This document shows, one piece after another, positions 19,249 through 28,247 of a stretch of 64,000 nt of DNA. The position numbers were made by a program, and so were the translations under genes. Below the pieces are notes generated by a model. The model searched no databases and was not told where the DNA came from. It was given only the letters and a program-made list of their open reading frames with translations. The stretch is from Gibbsiella quercinecans (GTDB lineage Bacteria; Pseudomonadota; Gammaproteobacteria; Enterobacterales; Enterobacteriaceae): contig NZ_CP014136.1 of assembly GCF_002291425.1 (NCBI RefSeq), positions 1,798,001 through 1,862,000 of the forward strand. The letters run 5' to 3'. Each line of letters starts with the position of its first letter. Position 1 is the first letter of the stretch.

Positions 19249-20016
19249 TTGTCTGCTTTCCGCTGGGAAATCATCCAGGAATACGCGCCACTGTTTGCCC
19301 AAGGCGCCTGGATGACCATCAAATGCACCATCATCTGCGTGCTGCTGGGCACCACCTGGGGCCTGATCCTCGGTTTGGGCCGCCTGGCACAGGCACCGTA
19401 CGGCATCTGGAAACCCATTCTGCGCTACGGCGTGCAATGGCCGGTGCGCATCTATATCAGCGCCTTTCGCGGCACGCCGCTGTTCGTTCAGATCATGGTG
19501 GTGCACTTTGCGCTGGTGCCGCTGTTTATCAACCCGCGTGACGGTATCTTGGTCACCAGCGGCCTGATGAGCAGCGACTTCGCCCGCATGTTGCGCTCCG
19601 ACTACGGCGCCTTCCTGTCCTGCGTGGTGGCGATTACGCTCAATGCCGGCGCTTACGTTTCGGAAATTTTCCGCGCCGGCATCCAGTCGCTGGATCGCGG
19701 ACAGATGGAAGCCTCGCGCTCGCTGGGAATGAGCTATGGCAAAACCCTGCGCCGGGTGATCCTGCCGCAGGCGTTCCGCCGCATGCTGCCGCCGCTGGGC
19801 AATAACGCCATTGCCATCGTCAAGGATTCGTCTCTGGCCTCCGCCATCGGGCTGGCCGATTTGGCCTATGCCGCCCGTACCGTCTCTGGCGCTTACGCTA
19901 CCTACTGGGAACCCTATCTGACCATTTCATTGGTTTATTGGGTCATCACCTTCCTGCTTTCGCTGCTGGTGCAACATATGGAAAAGAGGTTCGGCAAAAG
20001 TGATTCGCGTACATAA
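19249..20016 (+). CDS. polar amino-acid ABC transporter permease (HisM/GlnP family)
   Basis: About 255 residues with several membrane helices ([20 protein letters not shown] near the start). The EAA loop [20 protein letters not shown] defines the family. The best start is TTG 19249, which has a TAAGGAAC ribosome site 7 bases upstream. The frame also reaches an earlier TTG (19219) without such a site. The 3' end overlaps the ATPase gene by 17 bp. A single permease probably forms a homodimer. Confidence 0.88.
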   Translation: MSAFRWEIIQEYAPLFAQGAWMTIKCTIICVLLGTTWGLILGLGRLAQAPYGIWKPILRYGVQWPVRIYISAFRGTPLFVQIMVVHFALVPLFINPRDGILVTSGLMSSDFARMLRSDYGAFLSCVVAITLNAGAYVSEIFRAGIQSLDRGQMEASRSLGMSYGKTLRRVILPQAFRRMLPPLGNNAIAIVKDSSLASAIGLADLAYAARTVSGAYATYWEPYLTISLVYWVITFLLSLLVQHMEKRFGKSDSRT

Positions 20017-20722
20017 TCTGCAAAAACAATTTGGTGAAAGCCACGTATTGCGTGGCATCTCCTGTGACATCGCGCCGAATGAAGTGGTGTGCATTATCGG
20101 GCCGTCCGGCTCGGGGAAAAGCACCTTCCTGCGCTGTATCAACGCGCTGGAAACGCTCTCCGGCGGCGAAATAGACGTTAACGGCTTCGCCATCCACGAT
20201 CAGCGCACCGATCTCAACAAAATGCGTGAGAGCGTCGGCATGGTGTTCCAGCGGTTCAACCTGTTCCCGCACATGACGGTATTGGAAAACATCATCATGG
20301 CGCCGATGGATGTGAAAAAGCTGTCGCGCGCCGAGGCCACACTGCGGGCGGAAAAGCTACTGCGCAAAGTCGGACTGCTGGATAAAACCGATGCCTACCC
20401 AAACAGCCTGTCCGGCGGGCAGCAGCAGCGCGTCGCCATTGCCCGCGCGCTGGCGATGGAGCCGAAAATCATGCTGTTTGATGAGCCCACCTCGGCGCTG
20501 GATCCAGAGCTGGTGGGGGAAGTGCTGGCGGTAATGAAAGCGTTGGCGCATGAGGGCATGACGATGGTGGTGGTCACGCATGAAATGGGGTTTGCCCGCG
20601 AAGTGGCCGATCGGGTGATGTTTATCGATCAGGGCATTATTCAGGAAGAAGGCGCGCCGCAGCAGATTTTTACCAACCCGACCAATCCGCGTACGCGGGC
20701 ATTTCTAAGCAAAGTTTTGTAA
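20000..20722 (+). CDS. polar amino-acid ABC transporter ATP-binding protein (GlnQ family)
   Basis: A 240-residue ATPase with Walker [10 protein letters not shown], signature LSGGQQQR, Walker [13 protein letters not shown] and switch histidine [11 protein letters not shown]. This is the standard GlnQ/HisP pattern. It starts with GTG (20000) inside the end of the permease gene, with aagagg upstream. It completes the importer operon and is followed by a GC-rich hairpin. Confidence 0.92.
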   Translation: MIRVHNLQKQFGESHVLRGISCDIAPNEVVCIIGPSGSGKSTFLRCINALETLSGGEIDVNGFAIHDQRTDLNKMRESVGMVFQRFNLFPHMTVLENIIMAPMDVKKLSRAEATLRAEKLLRKVGLLDKTDAYPNSLSGGQQQRVAIARALAMEPKIMLFDEPTSALDPELVGEVLAVMKALAHEGMTMVVVTHEMGFAREVADRVMFIDQGIIQEEGAPQQIFTNPTNPRTRAFLSKVL

Positions 20723-20746
20723 CTTTCAGCACTGCTTTGCAATCCT

Positions 20747-20772
20747 GCCGGGCGCCACGATCGGCGCCCGGC
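20747..20772. terminator. hairpin between ABC operon and ygbE
   Basis: A perfect 10-bp stem (gccgggcgcc / ggcgcccggc) with a 6-base loop lies between the convergent ATPase and ygbE genes. It has no clear T-run, so it may be a terminator or an mRNA 3'-end stabiliser. Confidence 0.5.
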
Positions 20773-20775
20773 GGT

Positions 20776-21093
20776 TCACCACCCGCTCAGGCTGCTGAAC
20801 ACCAGCCAGAATAAACACATTACCGTCACACCGGTCAGCAATAGCGTCAACAGCTGGCGCTCGCGCAATATCATGCTGAACGTGATGCCAATCAGCACGG
20901 AAAGCGGCATCAACGCCAGGAAGAAAGGCCAGGTATAGAGCAGGAAAAACAGCGTGTTGGGGCCATACACCAAAAACGGCACGGCAAAGGCCAGCCAATA
21001 AAAAACAAAGCCGCTTACGCCGCCCAGGAAAGAGTACGAGGGCTCCTCTTTTTCCTGTTTTGCGCCTGCCAAGATGGGGGTAACGTTCTGCAT
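20776..21093 (-). CDS. ygbE: YgbE-family inner membrane protein (DUF3561)
   Basis: A 105-residue small membrane protein with hydrophobic segments VSGFVFYWLAFAVPFLVYG, TLFFLLYTWPFFLALMPLSV and LLTGVTVMCLFWLVFSSL. Sequence and position (downstream of cysC, as in E. coli ftsB-ygbE-cysC) identify it. Function unknown. A terminator separates it from cysC. Confidence 0.88.
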   Translation of the reverse strand: MQNVTPILAGAKQEKEEPSYSFLGGVSGFVFYWLAFAVPFLVYGPNTLFFLLYTWPFFLALMPLSVLIGITFSMILRERQLLTLLLTGVTVMCLFWLVFSSLSGW

Positions 21094-21148
21094 AGTGGTT
21101 CCTGATTACTCGCCTTCCGTCAGCACGCTCTGCAGCGGCTTGAATGCG

Positions 21149-21178
21149 AAAAACAGAGGGCGCCGAAAACCCCCTCTG
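21149..21178 (-). terminator. rho-independent terminator of the cysGDNC operon
   Basis: On the minus strand, stem cagaggg / ccctctg is followed directly by a run of T (aaaaa on the plus strand at 21149-21153), just after the cysC stop codon. Confidence 0.75.
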
Positions 21179-21190
21179 CCTTGCTTAAAC

Positions 21191-21820
21191 TCAGGATTTG
21201 ATAATAACTTTACCACGCAGCACGTCTAACAATTGCACAACCAAATTTGTTACCAATTGTTCGCCATCCAGGTGAATATCCGGGGCCTGCGGCGCCTCAT
21301 AAACGGAATCGATGCCGGTGAAGTTACGCAGTTCACCGGCGCGGGCTTTTTTGTATAAACCTTTGGGATCGCGCGCTTCGCAAATCGCCAGCGGCGTATC
21401 GACAAACACTTCGATAAACCGGCCGTCATCCAGCATTTCACGCACCATTTGCCGCTCTGCACGGTGCGGCGAGATGAACGCCGTCAGCACCACCAGCCCG
21501 GCGTCGACCATCAAACGGGCCACTTCCCCCACCCGGCGGATGTTCTCGCGCCGGTCATCGTCAGAGAACCCCAGATCGCGGCACAAACCGTGGCGCACGT
21601 TGTCACCGTCCAGCAGATAGGTGCTGACGCCGTAAGCGTGCAACGCCTGTTCCAACGCGCCGGCAACGGTGGATTTCCCCGAGCCGGAAAGCCCGGTAAA
21701 CCACAGCACCACGCCCTGATGGCCGCTACGCGCCTCGCGATCGGCACGCGTCACCGCATGCGGGTGCCAGACCACGTTTTCATCATCCGGCCCGGTCAGC
21801 CGTTGTTGTGCATCGGCCAC
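21191..21820 (-). CDS. cysC: Adenylylsulfate kinase
   Basis: About 209 residues. CysC phosphorylates APS to PAPS, the second activation step of sulfate assimilation. The P-loop is [14 protein letters not shown], and [16 protein letters not shown] and [13 protein letters not shown] are family motifs. The start is probably GTG 21820, just after the cysN stop, with GGGGGAAAATAAG upstream. An in-frame GTG at 21844 would overlap cysN and add 8 residues. Compared with E. coli CysC it carries a slightly longer N-terminal tail. Confidence 0.95.
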   Translation of the reverse strand: MADAQQRLTGPDDENVVWHPHAVTRADREARSGHQGVVLWFTGLSGSGKSTVAGALEQALHAYGVSTYLLDGDNVRHGLCRDLGFSDDDRRENIRRVGEVARLMVDAGLVVLTAFISPHRAERQMVREMLDDGRFIEVFVDTPLAICEARDPKGLYKKARAGELRNFTGIDSVYEAPQAPDIHLDGEQLVTNLVVQLLDVLRGKVIIKS

Positions 21821-21821
21821 C

Positions 21822-23258
21822 TTATTTTCCCCCAAGCAAATCACGCAGATCGCGCGTACCCCAGTGCGGGAAATGTTTGCGGATCAAGGCATTAAGTTCC
21901 AGCTCAAACGCGCTGAATTCGCCGGCCGCGGCGGGAGTATCCTGCAGCGTTTCGCGGATCAACCCGGCGCCCACGGTCACGTTGGTCAGGCGATCGATAA
22001 CGATCAGGCCGCCGGTGTCGTGGTTGCGCTGATAACTATCAAGCACCAGCGGCTCGTCAAACGTCAGCTCCACCAGCCCAATACCGTTCAGCGGCAGCGT
22101 GTCCACCTCGTGCTGGGTCAGAGAGTTAATCTCAACCTGATGACGGATGCTCACCACCCGGGCGCGGGTTTTCTTGCCGGCCACTTTGATATCGTAGCTT
22201 TGCCCCGGCAGCAAGGTTTGCTCCGCCATCCACACCACGTCCACCAACGCGCTTTGCACCGGCTGGAGCGTTTCATCGGCGGCGACCAGCAAATCGCCAC
22301 GGCTGATATCAACTTCGTCCTTCAGCACCAGGGTGATCGCTTCACCAGGCACCGCTTCCTGCAGATCGCCATCAAAGGTGACGATGCGCTCGACGGTCGA
22401 TTCCACGCCGGAAGGCAGCACCTTCACCCGCTGGCCGACGCGCACCACACCGGCGGACAGCGTGCCGGCATAGCCGCGGAAATCCAGGTTCGGGCGGTTA
22501 ACGTACTGCACCGGGAAGCGCAGCGGCTGCTGTTCACGCTCGCTGATGACGTCCACGGTTTCCAGCACTTCCAGCAGCGTTGGGCCGCTGTACCACGGCA
22601 TTTTTGCGCTTTGAGTCGCTACATTATCGCCATCCAACGCCGACAGGGGCACAAACTTGATGTCCAGATCGTTGGGCAGTTGCTGCGCAAAGGCCAGATA
22701 ATCCTCGCGGTACTGTTCAAAAACCGCTTCGCTGTAATCCACCAGGTCCATCTTGTTCACCGCCACCACCAAATGGCGGATGCCAAGCAGCGTGGCGATA
22801 AAGCTATGGCGCCGGGTTTGATCCAACACCCCCTTGCGCGCATCGATCAGCAGGATCGCCAGATCGCAGGTGGAAGCGCCGGTGGCCATGTTGCGGGTGT
22901 ACTGCTCATGGCCCGGGGTATCGGCAATGATAAATTTGCGCTTTTCGGTTGAGAAATAGCGATACGCTACGTCAATGGTGATGCCCTGCTCGCGCTCGGC
23001 CTGCAGGCCGTCCACCAGCAGCGCCAGATCGAGCTTTTCGCCCTGCGTGCCCAGGCGCTTGCTGTCGGTATGCAGCGTGGAGAGCTGATCTTCATAGATC
23101 TGGCGGGTATCGTGCAACAAGCGGCCGATCAGGGTGCTCTTGCCGTCATCGACGCTGCCGCAGGTCAGGAAGCGCAGCAGGCTTTTGTGTTGCTGGGCGT
23201 GCAGGTAGGCTTCTACACCGCCCTGCTCGGCAATTTGTTGTGCAATAACGTTGTTCAT
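21822..23258 (-). CDS. cysN: Sulfate adenylyltransferase subunit 1 (GTPase)
   Basis: A 478-residue EF-Tu-like GTPase that drives ATP sulfurylase. G-motifs are [30 protein letters not shown] and NKMDLVD. Two beta-barrel domains follow. It partners CysD, encoded 11 bp upstream, and is coupled to cysC downstream. Confidence 0.97.
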   Translation of the reverse strand: MNNVIAQQIAEQGGVEAYLHAQQHKSLLRFLTCGSVDDGKSTLIGRLLHDTRQIYEDQLSTLHTDSKRLGTQGEKLDLALLVDGLQAEREQGITIDVAYRYFSTEKRKFIIADTPGHEQYTRNMATGASTCDLAILLIDARKGVLDQTRRHSFIATLLGIRHLVVAVNKMDLVDYSEAVFEQYREDYLAFAQQLPNDLDIKFVPLSALDGDNVATQSAKMPWYSGPTLLEVLETVDVISEREQQPLRFPVQYVNRPNLDFRGYAGTLSAGVVRVGQRVKVLPSGVESTVERIVTFDGDLQEAVPGEAITLVLKDEVDISRGDLLVAADETLQPVQSALVDVVWMAEQTLLPGQSYDIKVAGKKTRARVVSIRHQVEINSLTQHEVDTLPLNGIGLVELTFDEPLVLDSYQRNHDTGGLIVIDRLTNVTVGAGLIRETLQDTPAAAGEFSAFELELNALIRKHFPHWGTRDLRDLLGGK

Positions 23259-23269
23259 CCGGCGGCTCC

Positions 23270-24178
23270 TTAAAAATACCCTTGACGCTTTTTCAGCTCC
23301 ATGGAGCCGGACTGATCGCGGTCGATCATCCTGCCCTGGCGTTCGCTGGTGGTAGAGATCAGCATCTCTTCGATGATCTCCGGCAAGGTTTGCGCCGTGG
23401 ATTCCACCGCGCCGGTCAACGGCCAGCAGCCGAGGGTGCGGAAACGCACCATGCGTTGTTCGATCACTTCGCCGGGCTGCAGATCAATACGATCGTCGTC
23501 CACCATCATCAGCATACCGTCGCGCTCCAGCACCGGGCGCGGCTTGGCCAGATACAGCGGCACGATATCGATCTTTTCCAGGAAGATGTACTGCCAGATG
23601 TCCAGCTCGGTCCAGTTCGAGAGCGGGAACACGCGGATGCTTTCGCCCTTGTTGATCTGGCCGTTGTAGTTGTGCCACAGCTCCGGGCGTTGGTTTTTCG
23701 GATCCCAACGGTGGAAGCGATCGCGGAAGGAATAGATACGCTCTTTGGCGCGCGATTTCTCTTCATCACGCCGCGCGCCGCCGAAGGCGGCATCAAAACC
23801 GTACTTGTTCAGCGCCTGCTTCAGGCCTTCGGTTTTCATGATGTCAGTGTGTTTGGCGCTGCCGTGCACAAAGGGATTGATCCCCATAGCGACCCCTTCG
23901 GGGTTTTTATGCACCAGCAGTTCGAAGCCGTATTCTTTGGCCGTGCGATCGCGGAATTGGTACATTTCACGGAATTTCCAACCGGTATCCACATGCAGCA
24001 GCGGGAACGGCAAGGTGCCCGGGTAAAAGGCTTTACGCGCCAAATGCAGCATGACGGAGGAGTCTTTACCAATCGAGTAAAGCATCACCGGGTTAGCAAA
24101 CTCAGCGGCAACTTCACGGATAATATGGATACTCTCCGCCTCCAATTGCCGCAAGTGAGTGAGTCGTTTTTCGTCCAT
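23270..24178 (-). CDS. cysD: Sulfate adenylyltransferase subunit 2
   Basis: A 302-residue adenylylating subunit of ATP sulfurylase, making APS from sulfate and ATP. The PP-loop is [17 protein letters not shown], and [20 protein letters not shown] is a PAPS reductase/ATP-sulfurylase family motif. Length is identical to E. coli CysD (302). It begins 10 bp after the cysG stop, so cysG, cysD, cysN and cysC form one operon. Confidence 0.97.
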   Translation of the reverse strand: MDEKRLTHLRQLEAESIHIIREVAAEFANPVMLYSIGKDSSVMLHLARKAFYPGTLPFPLLHVDTGWKFREMYQFRDRTAKEYGFELLVHKNPEGVAMGINPFVHGSAKHTDIMKTEGLKQALNKYGFDAAFGGARRDEEKSRAKERIYSFRDRFHRWDPKNQRPELWHNYNGQINKGESIRVFPLSNWTELDIWQYIFLEKIDIVPLYLAKPRPVLERDGMLMMVDDDRIDLQPGEVIEQRMVRFRTLGCWPLTGAVESTAQTLPEIIEEMLISTTSERQGRMIDRDQSGSMELKKRQGYF

Positions 24179-24188
24179 ATACAGATCC

Positions 24189-25634
24189 TTACGCCAAATT
24201 TACGACGGCTGGGCGCACCTGCCCCGCCGCCTGCGATTGCTGCCCAAACCAGGCAATTTGATGATGAAGCGCCACAACCTCGCCGATCACCAGCAAGGCC
24301 GGGAGCGGCGCCTGTTGCGCTAATTGTTCAAGCTGCTGCAGCGTGCCGATTTGCACCTGTTGATCGGGGCGGGTGCCACGGCTGATCACCGCCACCGGCG
24401 TCTCCGCCGCGCGGCCATGGGCTATCAGGCGCTGGCTGATCTCCGCCGCCGTCATGGTGCCCATATAAATAGCCAGCGTCTGCCGGGCGCGCGCTAAATC
24501 CGCCCAGTCCAACCCTTCACCGTCGGAACGGCTGTGGCCGGTAATAAAAGTCACGCTCTGGGCATGATCGCGGTGCGTCAACGGGATGCCGGCATAGGCC
24601 ATCGCCCCTGCCGCGGCCGTCACGCCCGGCACCACCTGAAACGGGATCCCCGCAGCAGCGGCCACCTGCAGCTCTTCGCCGCCGCGCCCAAAGATGAACG
24701 GATCACCCCCTTTCAGGCGCACCACGCGTTTCCCCTGCTGCGCCAGTTCCACCAACAGGCGGTTGGTTTCCTCCTGGATCACCGAATGCGCGCCCGCGCG
24801 TTTACCCACGCAGATCCGTTCCGCATCGCGGCGCACCAGTTCCAGCACGTCTTCGCTCACCAAGTGATCGTAGAGCACCACGTCGGCCTGCTGTATCACC
24901 TGCAGGCCGCGCAACGTCAGCAGCCCAACGTCGCCCGGCCCGGCGCCCACCAGTGCGATGTCACCCTGCGAGCGTTCATTACCGGCGGCAAAGGCGGTTA
25001 AATCCTGTTCCATATCCTGTGCGGCCTGCGCGGCCTGGCCAGTGGCCACCAGCGTGGCAAAACGCCCGCCAAAGGTTCTTTCCCAAAAGCGGCGACGTTG
25101 ATCAACGCTGGGTAATGCTTGCTTCACGCGCTGGCGAAAGCCGCCGGCCAGTTCAGCCATGGTGCCCAGGCTGGCCGGCAACAGCGCTTCCAGTTTTTCA
25201 CGCAGCATGCGCGCCAGCACCGGTGCCTGGCCGCTGGAAGAGATGGCCACCATCAGCGGCGCGCGCTCGACTATCGAAGGAAAAATAAATGAACAGCTCG
25301 GCTGATCGTCAACCACATTAGCTAGCACGCGGCGTTTGTCCGCTGCGGCGAATACCGCGGCGTTTAACGCCGGATCATTGGTGGCGGCAATCACCAGAAA
25401 AACGTCGTCCAACTGTGCAGGGGAAAAAGCCTGCCCCAGCCAGTGGATGTTCCCCTGCTGGCGAAGGTGCTCCAACTCGGTTGAAAGCGACTGCGCAACT
25501 ATCCGTATTTCAGCCCCAGCGCGCTGAAGAAAGGAGACTTTGCGCGCAGCCACTTCACCGCCGCCAACGACCAGTACCGGGCGTTGTTTCAGATCGGCAA
25601 AAATAGGTAGATAGTCCACAACAGCCTTTGTCAT
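24189..25634 (-). CDS. cysG: Siroheme synthase CysG (methyltransferase/dehydrogenase/ferrochelatase)
   Basis: A 481-residue fusion. The N-terminal ~200 residues are the precorrin-2 dehydrogenase/sirohydrochlorin ferrochelatase ([20 protein letters not shown], with [18 protein letters not shown]). The C-terminal part is uroporphyrinogen-III methyltransferase ([31 protein letters not shown]). It makes siroheme, the prosthetic group of CysI encoded about 2.6 kb away. In E. coli cysG is with nirBD; here it heads the cysDNC operon, so siroheme supply and sulfate activation are probably co-regulated. Confidence 0.96.
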   Translation of the reverse strand: MTKAVVDYLPIFADLKQRPVLVVGGGEVAARKVSFLQRAGAEIRIVAQSLSTELEHLRQQGNIHWLGQAFSPAQLDDVFLVIAATNDPALNAAVFAAADKRRVLANVVDDQPSCSFIFPSIVERAPLMVAISSSGQAPVLARMLREKLEALLPASLGTMAELAGGFRQRVKQALPSVDQRRRFWERTFGGRFATLVATGQAAQAAQDMEQDLTAFAAGNERSQGDIALVGAGPGDVGLLTLRGLQVIQQADVVLYDHLVSEDVLELVRRDAERICVGKRAGAHSVIQEETNRLLVELAQQGKRVVRLKGGDPFIFGRGGEELQVAAAAGIPFQVVPGVTAAAGAMAYAGIPLTHRDHAQSVTFITGHSRSDGEGLDWADLARARQTLAIYMGTMTAAEISQRLIAHGRAAETPVAVISRGTRPDQQVQIGTLQQLEQLAQQAPLPALLVIGEVVALHHQIAWFGQQSQAAGQVRPAVVNLA

Positions 25635-25958
25635 ATAACAGAAAGATAGTGTGACTATACGGGCTGTTATTTAGCCCCTGAAATGACGAAAAGGAATGAC
25701 TAGTTCCTTTATGGAATAAAGGGTGCGATACGAAACCAAGCCTGACGATAAGCCAGCGCATGGCTATTTGCCCCGTGAAGGCTTATCCATAGGGAAATCA
25801 GGGGGAAGCACACCACCAGGCGCAAAAGCGGTAAATAAAATTTTGCACATTCGGGCAAAAATTAAGAGCAAGTGAAATTGTGTAATCAGGGGAGCAGCAT
25901 CATACTGAACATCACAAAAAATAACTGCAGTGCCGATATCAGAGAAGGATTTTCCGAT
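25635..25958. promoter_or_regulatory. divergent cysG / iap intergenic region with CysB-like site
   Basis: This 324-bp gap separates two divergent genes. At 25691-25723 a dyad-rich stretch (aaggaatgactagttccttt, then atggaataaaggg) resembles the TTCC/GGAA-containing half-sites of CysB-activated promoters. Its distance of about 60-90 bp from the cysG start fits. The iap side ends with AAGGA upstream of ATG 25959. The CysB assignment is inferred from pattern and context only. Confidence 0.35.
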
Positions 25959-27023
25959 ATGTTTTCCCGTTTTTACCTGAAGGCCGGTCTGCTCGCGGTG
26001 GCCTTGGGTGCCGTTTTCAACGTTTCCGCCACCACAGCGCACGCGGCAAAAGAAATGCCATTGGGCCAATTTGCCGCCGGGCAGATCCGCCACATTGCGA
26101 CCTATTTCCCCGGCAGAATGGCCGGCAGCCCAGCGGAATTGCTTACCGCAGACTACCTGAAGCAGCAGTTCATCAACATGGGTTACCAAAGCGACGTTCG
26201 CAGTTTCAACACTCGCTATCTCTATACCAGTAAAGACGGCAAACAAAACTGGAACAACGTCACCGCCAGCTCGGTGATTGCCGCCAAGCCCGGCGAGACG
26301 CCGAAACAGATCCTGATCGTCGCCCACTTTGACACCTATCTGCCGCAAAGCGACGCCGATCTAGATCACAACCTCGGCGGCCTGACGTTACAGGGCGTGG
26401 ACGATAACGCCTCTGGCGTCGGCGTGATGCTTGAGCTGGCGCAACGGATGAAAGATATCCCCACCCACTACGGCCTGCGTTTTATCGCGACCAGCGCAGA
26501 AGAGATTGGCGCGCTCGGCGCGCAAAACTATCTGCAGCGAATGAGTGAAGACGAGAAGGCGAATACCGTGTTGGTGATCAATCTCGACAGCCTGATCGCC
26601 GGCGATCGTCTCTACTTCTCTGCCGGGCGCAATACGCCTGCGGATGTGGCCAAAACCACCCGCAATCGCGCGTTAAGTATTGCTCGCCGCTATGGGATCG
26701 CCGCCGCTATTCCGCCGGGCAATAAAAAAACCGGTAAGGAAAGCGCGGATGATGATGCCTTTGATCAGGCAAAATTCCCCACGTTGACGATGGAAGCGGC
26801 CAACTGGACGTTAGGGAATAAAGATGAGGATTTGCAACGTGCGATCAGCCCGCACTTCCCACAGGGGCTGACGCGGCACCGGCCGCAGTATGACAACCTG
26901 CAATACCTGGAACGCTATATGCCAGGGCGCATCGACAAGCGCAGCCGTGAAAGCGTGCAGATTCTGCTGCCGTTGATCAAAGAACTGGCGCAGGCGCACC
27001 CGGCAAAATCAGCCAAGGGCTAG
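25959..27023 (+). CDS. iap: Aminopeptidase Iap (alkaline phosphatase isozyme conversion protein), M28 family
   Basis: A 354-residue periplasmic zinc aminopeptidase. The signal peptide is MFSRFYLKAGLLAVALGAVF, ending near AHA-AKE. M28 metal-site motifs are present: LIVAHFDTYLPQSDADLD (His/Asp), GVDDNASGVGVMLELA (Asp), FIATSAEEIGALGAQNY (Glu-Glu) and VINLDS. In E. coli it removes N-terminal arginine from alkaline phosphatase. The frame opens at 25872, but ATG 25959 gives the signal peptide and has AAGGA upstream. It converges on cysH. Confidence 0.93.
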   Translation: MFSRFYLKAGLLAVALGAVFNVSATTAHAAKEMPLGQFAAGQIRHIATYFPGRMAGSPAELLTADYLKQQFINMGYQSDVRSFNTRYLYTSKDGKQNWNNVTASSVIAAKPGETPKQILIVAHFDTYLPQSDADLDHNLGGLTLQGVDDNASGVGVMLELAQRMKDIPTHYGLRFIATSAEEIGALGAQNYLQRMSEDEKANTVLVINLDSLIAGDRLYFSAGRNTPADVAKTTRNRALSIARRYGIAAAIPPGNKKTGKESADDDAFDQAKFPTLTMEAANWTLGNKDEDLQRAISPHFPQGLTRHRPQYDNLQYLERYMPGRIDKRSRESVQILLPLIKELAQAHPAKSAKG

Positions 27024-27039
27024 GCGGGGCGCCACGGTA

Positions 27040-27060
27040 AGGGCCCGGTTAACAGGCCCT
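27040..27060. terminator. weak hairpin between iap and cysH
   Basis: Short stem agggcc / ggccct with a 9-base loop in the 44-bp gap between the convergent iap and cysH genes. There is no T-run, so termination here is uncertain. Confidence 0.3.
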
Positions 27061-27067
27061 GCTACGG

Positions 27068-27802
27068 TTAGCCTTCGTGCAACCCGCATTCACGCTTAAG
27101 GCCGAAGAAACGGGTTTCCTCTTCGCTCATGCCCGGTTCCCATTTACGGGTCGTGTGAGTGTCGCCGACCGACAAGTAGCCTTGCTCCCACAGCGGGTGA
27201 TAGCCAAGCCCGTGTTCGGTCAGGTACTGATAGATTTTACGGTTATCCCACTCAATAATCGGCAGAAGTTTGAAAACCCCGCGCTGCACCGCCAACACCG
27301 GCAGGTTGGCGCGGCTGCCAGACTGTTCGCGCCGTAGGCCGGCAAACCAGGTTTGGGCGCCGAGCGTTTGCAAAGCGCGGTTCATCGGCTCAACCTTGTT
27401 GATCAGGTTGTATTTCTCAATGCCTTCCACCCCTTGTTCCCAAAGCTTGCCGTAGCGCGCTTCTTGCCAGGCCGGTGACTGCTCGGCGCGGAACACCTTC
27501 AGGTTCAACTGCAGTTGGTCCACCAGTTGATCGATAAACTGGTAGGTTTCCGGGAACAGATAGCCGGTGTCGGTGAGGATCACCGGGATATCCGGTTTGA
27601 TGCGCGTCACCAGGTGCAGGCACACGGCGGCCTGGATACCAAAACTGGATGACAGCACAAACTCACCGGGCAGCTGTTCCAGCGCCCATGCCACGCGCTG
27701 TTCCGCCGACAGGGTTTCCAACTGCGCATTAACGGCCGCCAGTGCCTGTTCTTGCTCGGGCTTGGGCAACGCGCTCAGCGCCGCCAGATCGAATTCAGCC
27801 AT
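27068..27802 (-). CDS. cysH: Phosphoadenylylsulfate (PAPS) reductase
   Basis: A 244-residue thioredoxin-dependent enzyme that reduces PAPS to sulfite. The PP-loop-like motif is [15 protein letters not shown], and the catalytic cysteine is in the C-terminal ECGLHEG. There is no second cysteine pair (CC), so it is the PAPS type and not an APS reductase. It follows cysI on the minus strand, but a 445-bp spacer filled with repeats intervenes, so read-through from cysJI is not certain. Confidence 0.97.
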   Translation of the reverse strand: MAEFDLAALSALPKPEQEQALAAVNAQLETLSAEQRVAWALEQLPGEFVLSSSFGIQAAVCLHLVTRIKPDIPVILTDTGYLFPETYQFIDQLVDQLQLNLKVFRAEQSPAWQEARYGKLWEQGVEGIEKYNLINKVEPMNRALQTLGAQTWFAGLRREQSGSRANLPVLAVQRGVFKLLPIIEWDNRKIYQYLTEHGLGYHPLWEQGYLSVGDTHTTRKWEPGMSEEETRFFGLKRECGLHEG

Positions 27803-27831
27803 ATGTCCGGCCTCCAGATGCTTGATGATGG

Positions 27832-28132
27832 CCCCTCACCCTAACCCTCTCCCATAGGGAGAGGGGATATGGGGGGTACCTTACCTATCGGGGAACGCCC
27901 CTCACCCTAGCCCTCTCCCACAGGGAGAGGGGATATAGGGGGTACCTAACCTACCGGCGAACGCCCCTCACCCTAGCCCTCTCCCACAGGGAGAGGGGAT
28001 ATAGGGGGTACCTAACCTACCGGCGAACGCCCCTCACCCTAGCCCTCTCCCACAGGGAGAGGGGATATAGGGGATACCTAACCTACCGGCGAACGCCCCT
28101 CACCCTAGCCATCTCCCACAGGGAGAGGGGAT
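27832..28132. repeat. 66-bp tandem repeat array with internal hairpins (about 4.6 units)
   Basis: Units begin at 27832, 27898, 27964, 28030 and 28096 (the last partial). Period is exactly 66 bp. Units 2 and 3 are identical, unit 4 differs by one base, and unit 1 is more diverged. Each unit starts cccctcaccctagccct and contains the dyad ctctccc-aca-gggagag followed by gggg, so each can form a hairpin. The array lies between cysI and cysH. Confidence 0.95.
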
Positions 28133-28197
28133 CGTTCGTGCTAATACTGCCGGCCCTGTGTCTTATTTCACAAAGCCTATTCCGGGCACCGGTTACT

Positions 28198-28230
28198 CCC
28201 TCTCCCTGTGGGAGAGGGGCGGGGTGAGGG
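28198..28230. repeat. inverted copy of the 66-bp repeat core
   Basis: The segment ccctctccctgtgggagagg followed by ggcggggtgaggg is the reverse complement of the core of the array's unit. It lies 18 bp before the cysI stop codon. Facing the array, it could pair with any of the upstream units in the cysJIH transcript. Confidence 0.85.
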
Positions 28231-28247
28231 CAAGCGGGCGCCGGTAA

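Noticed and set aside
27832-28132. Possible CRISPR array
   Set aside because: The 66-bp units are contiguous direct repeats without unique spacers, and there are no cas genes nearby.
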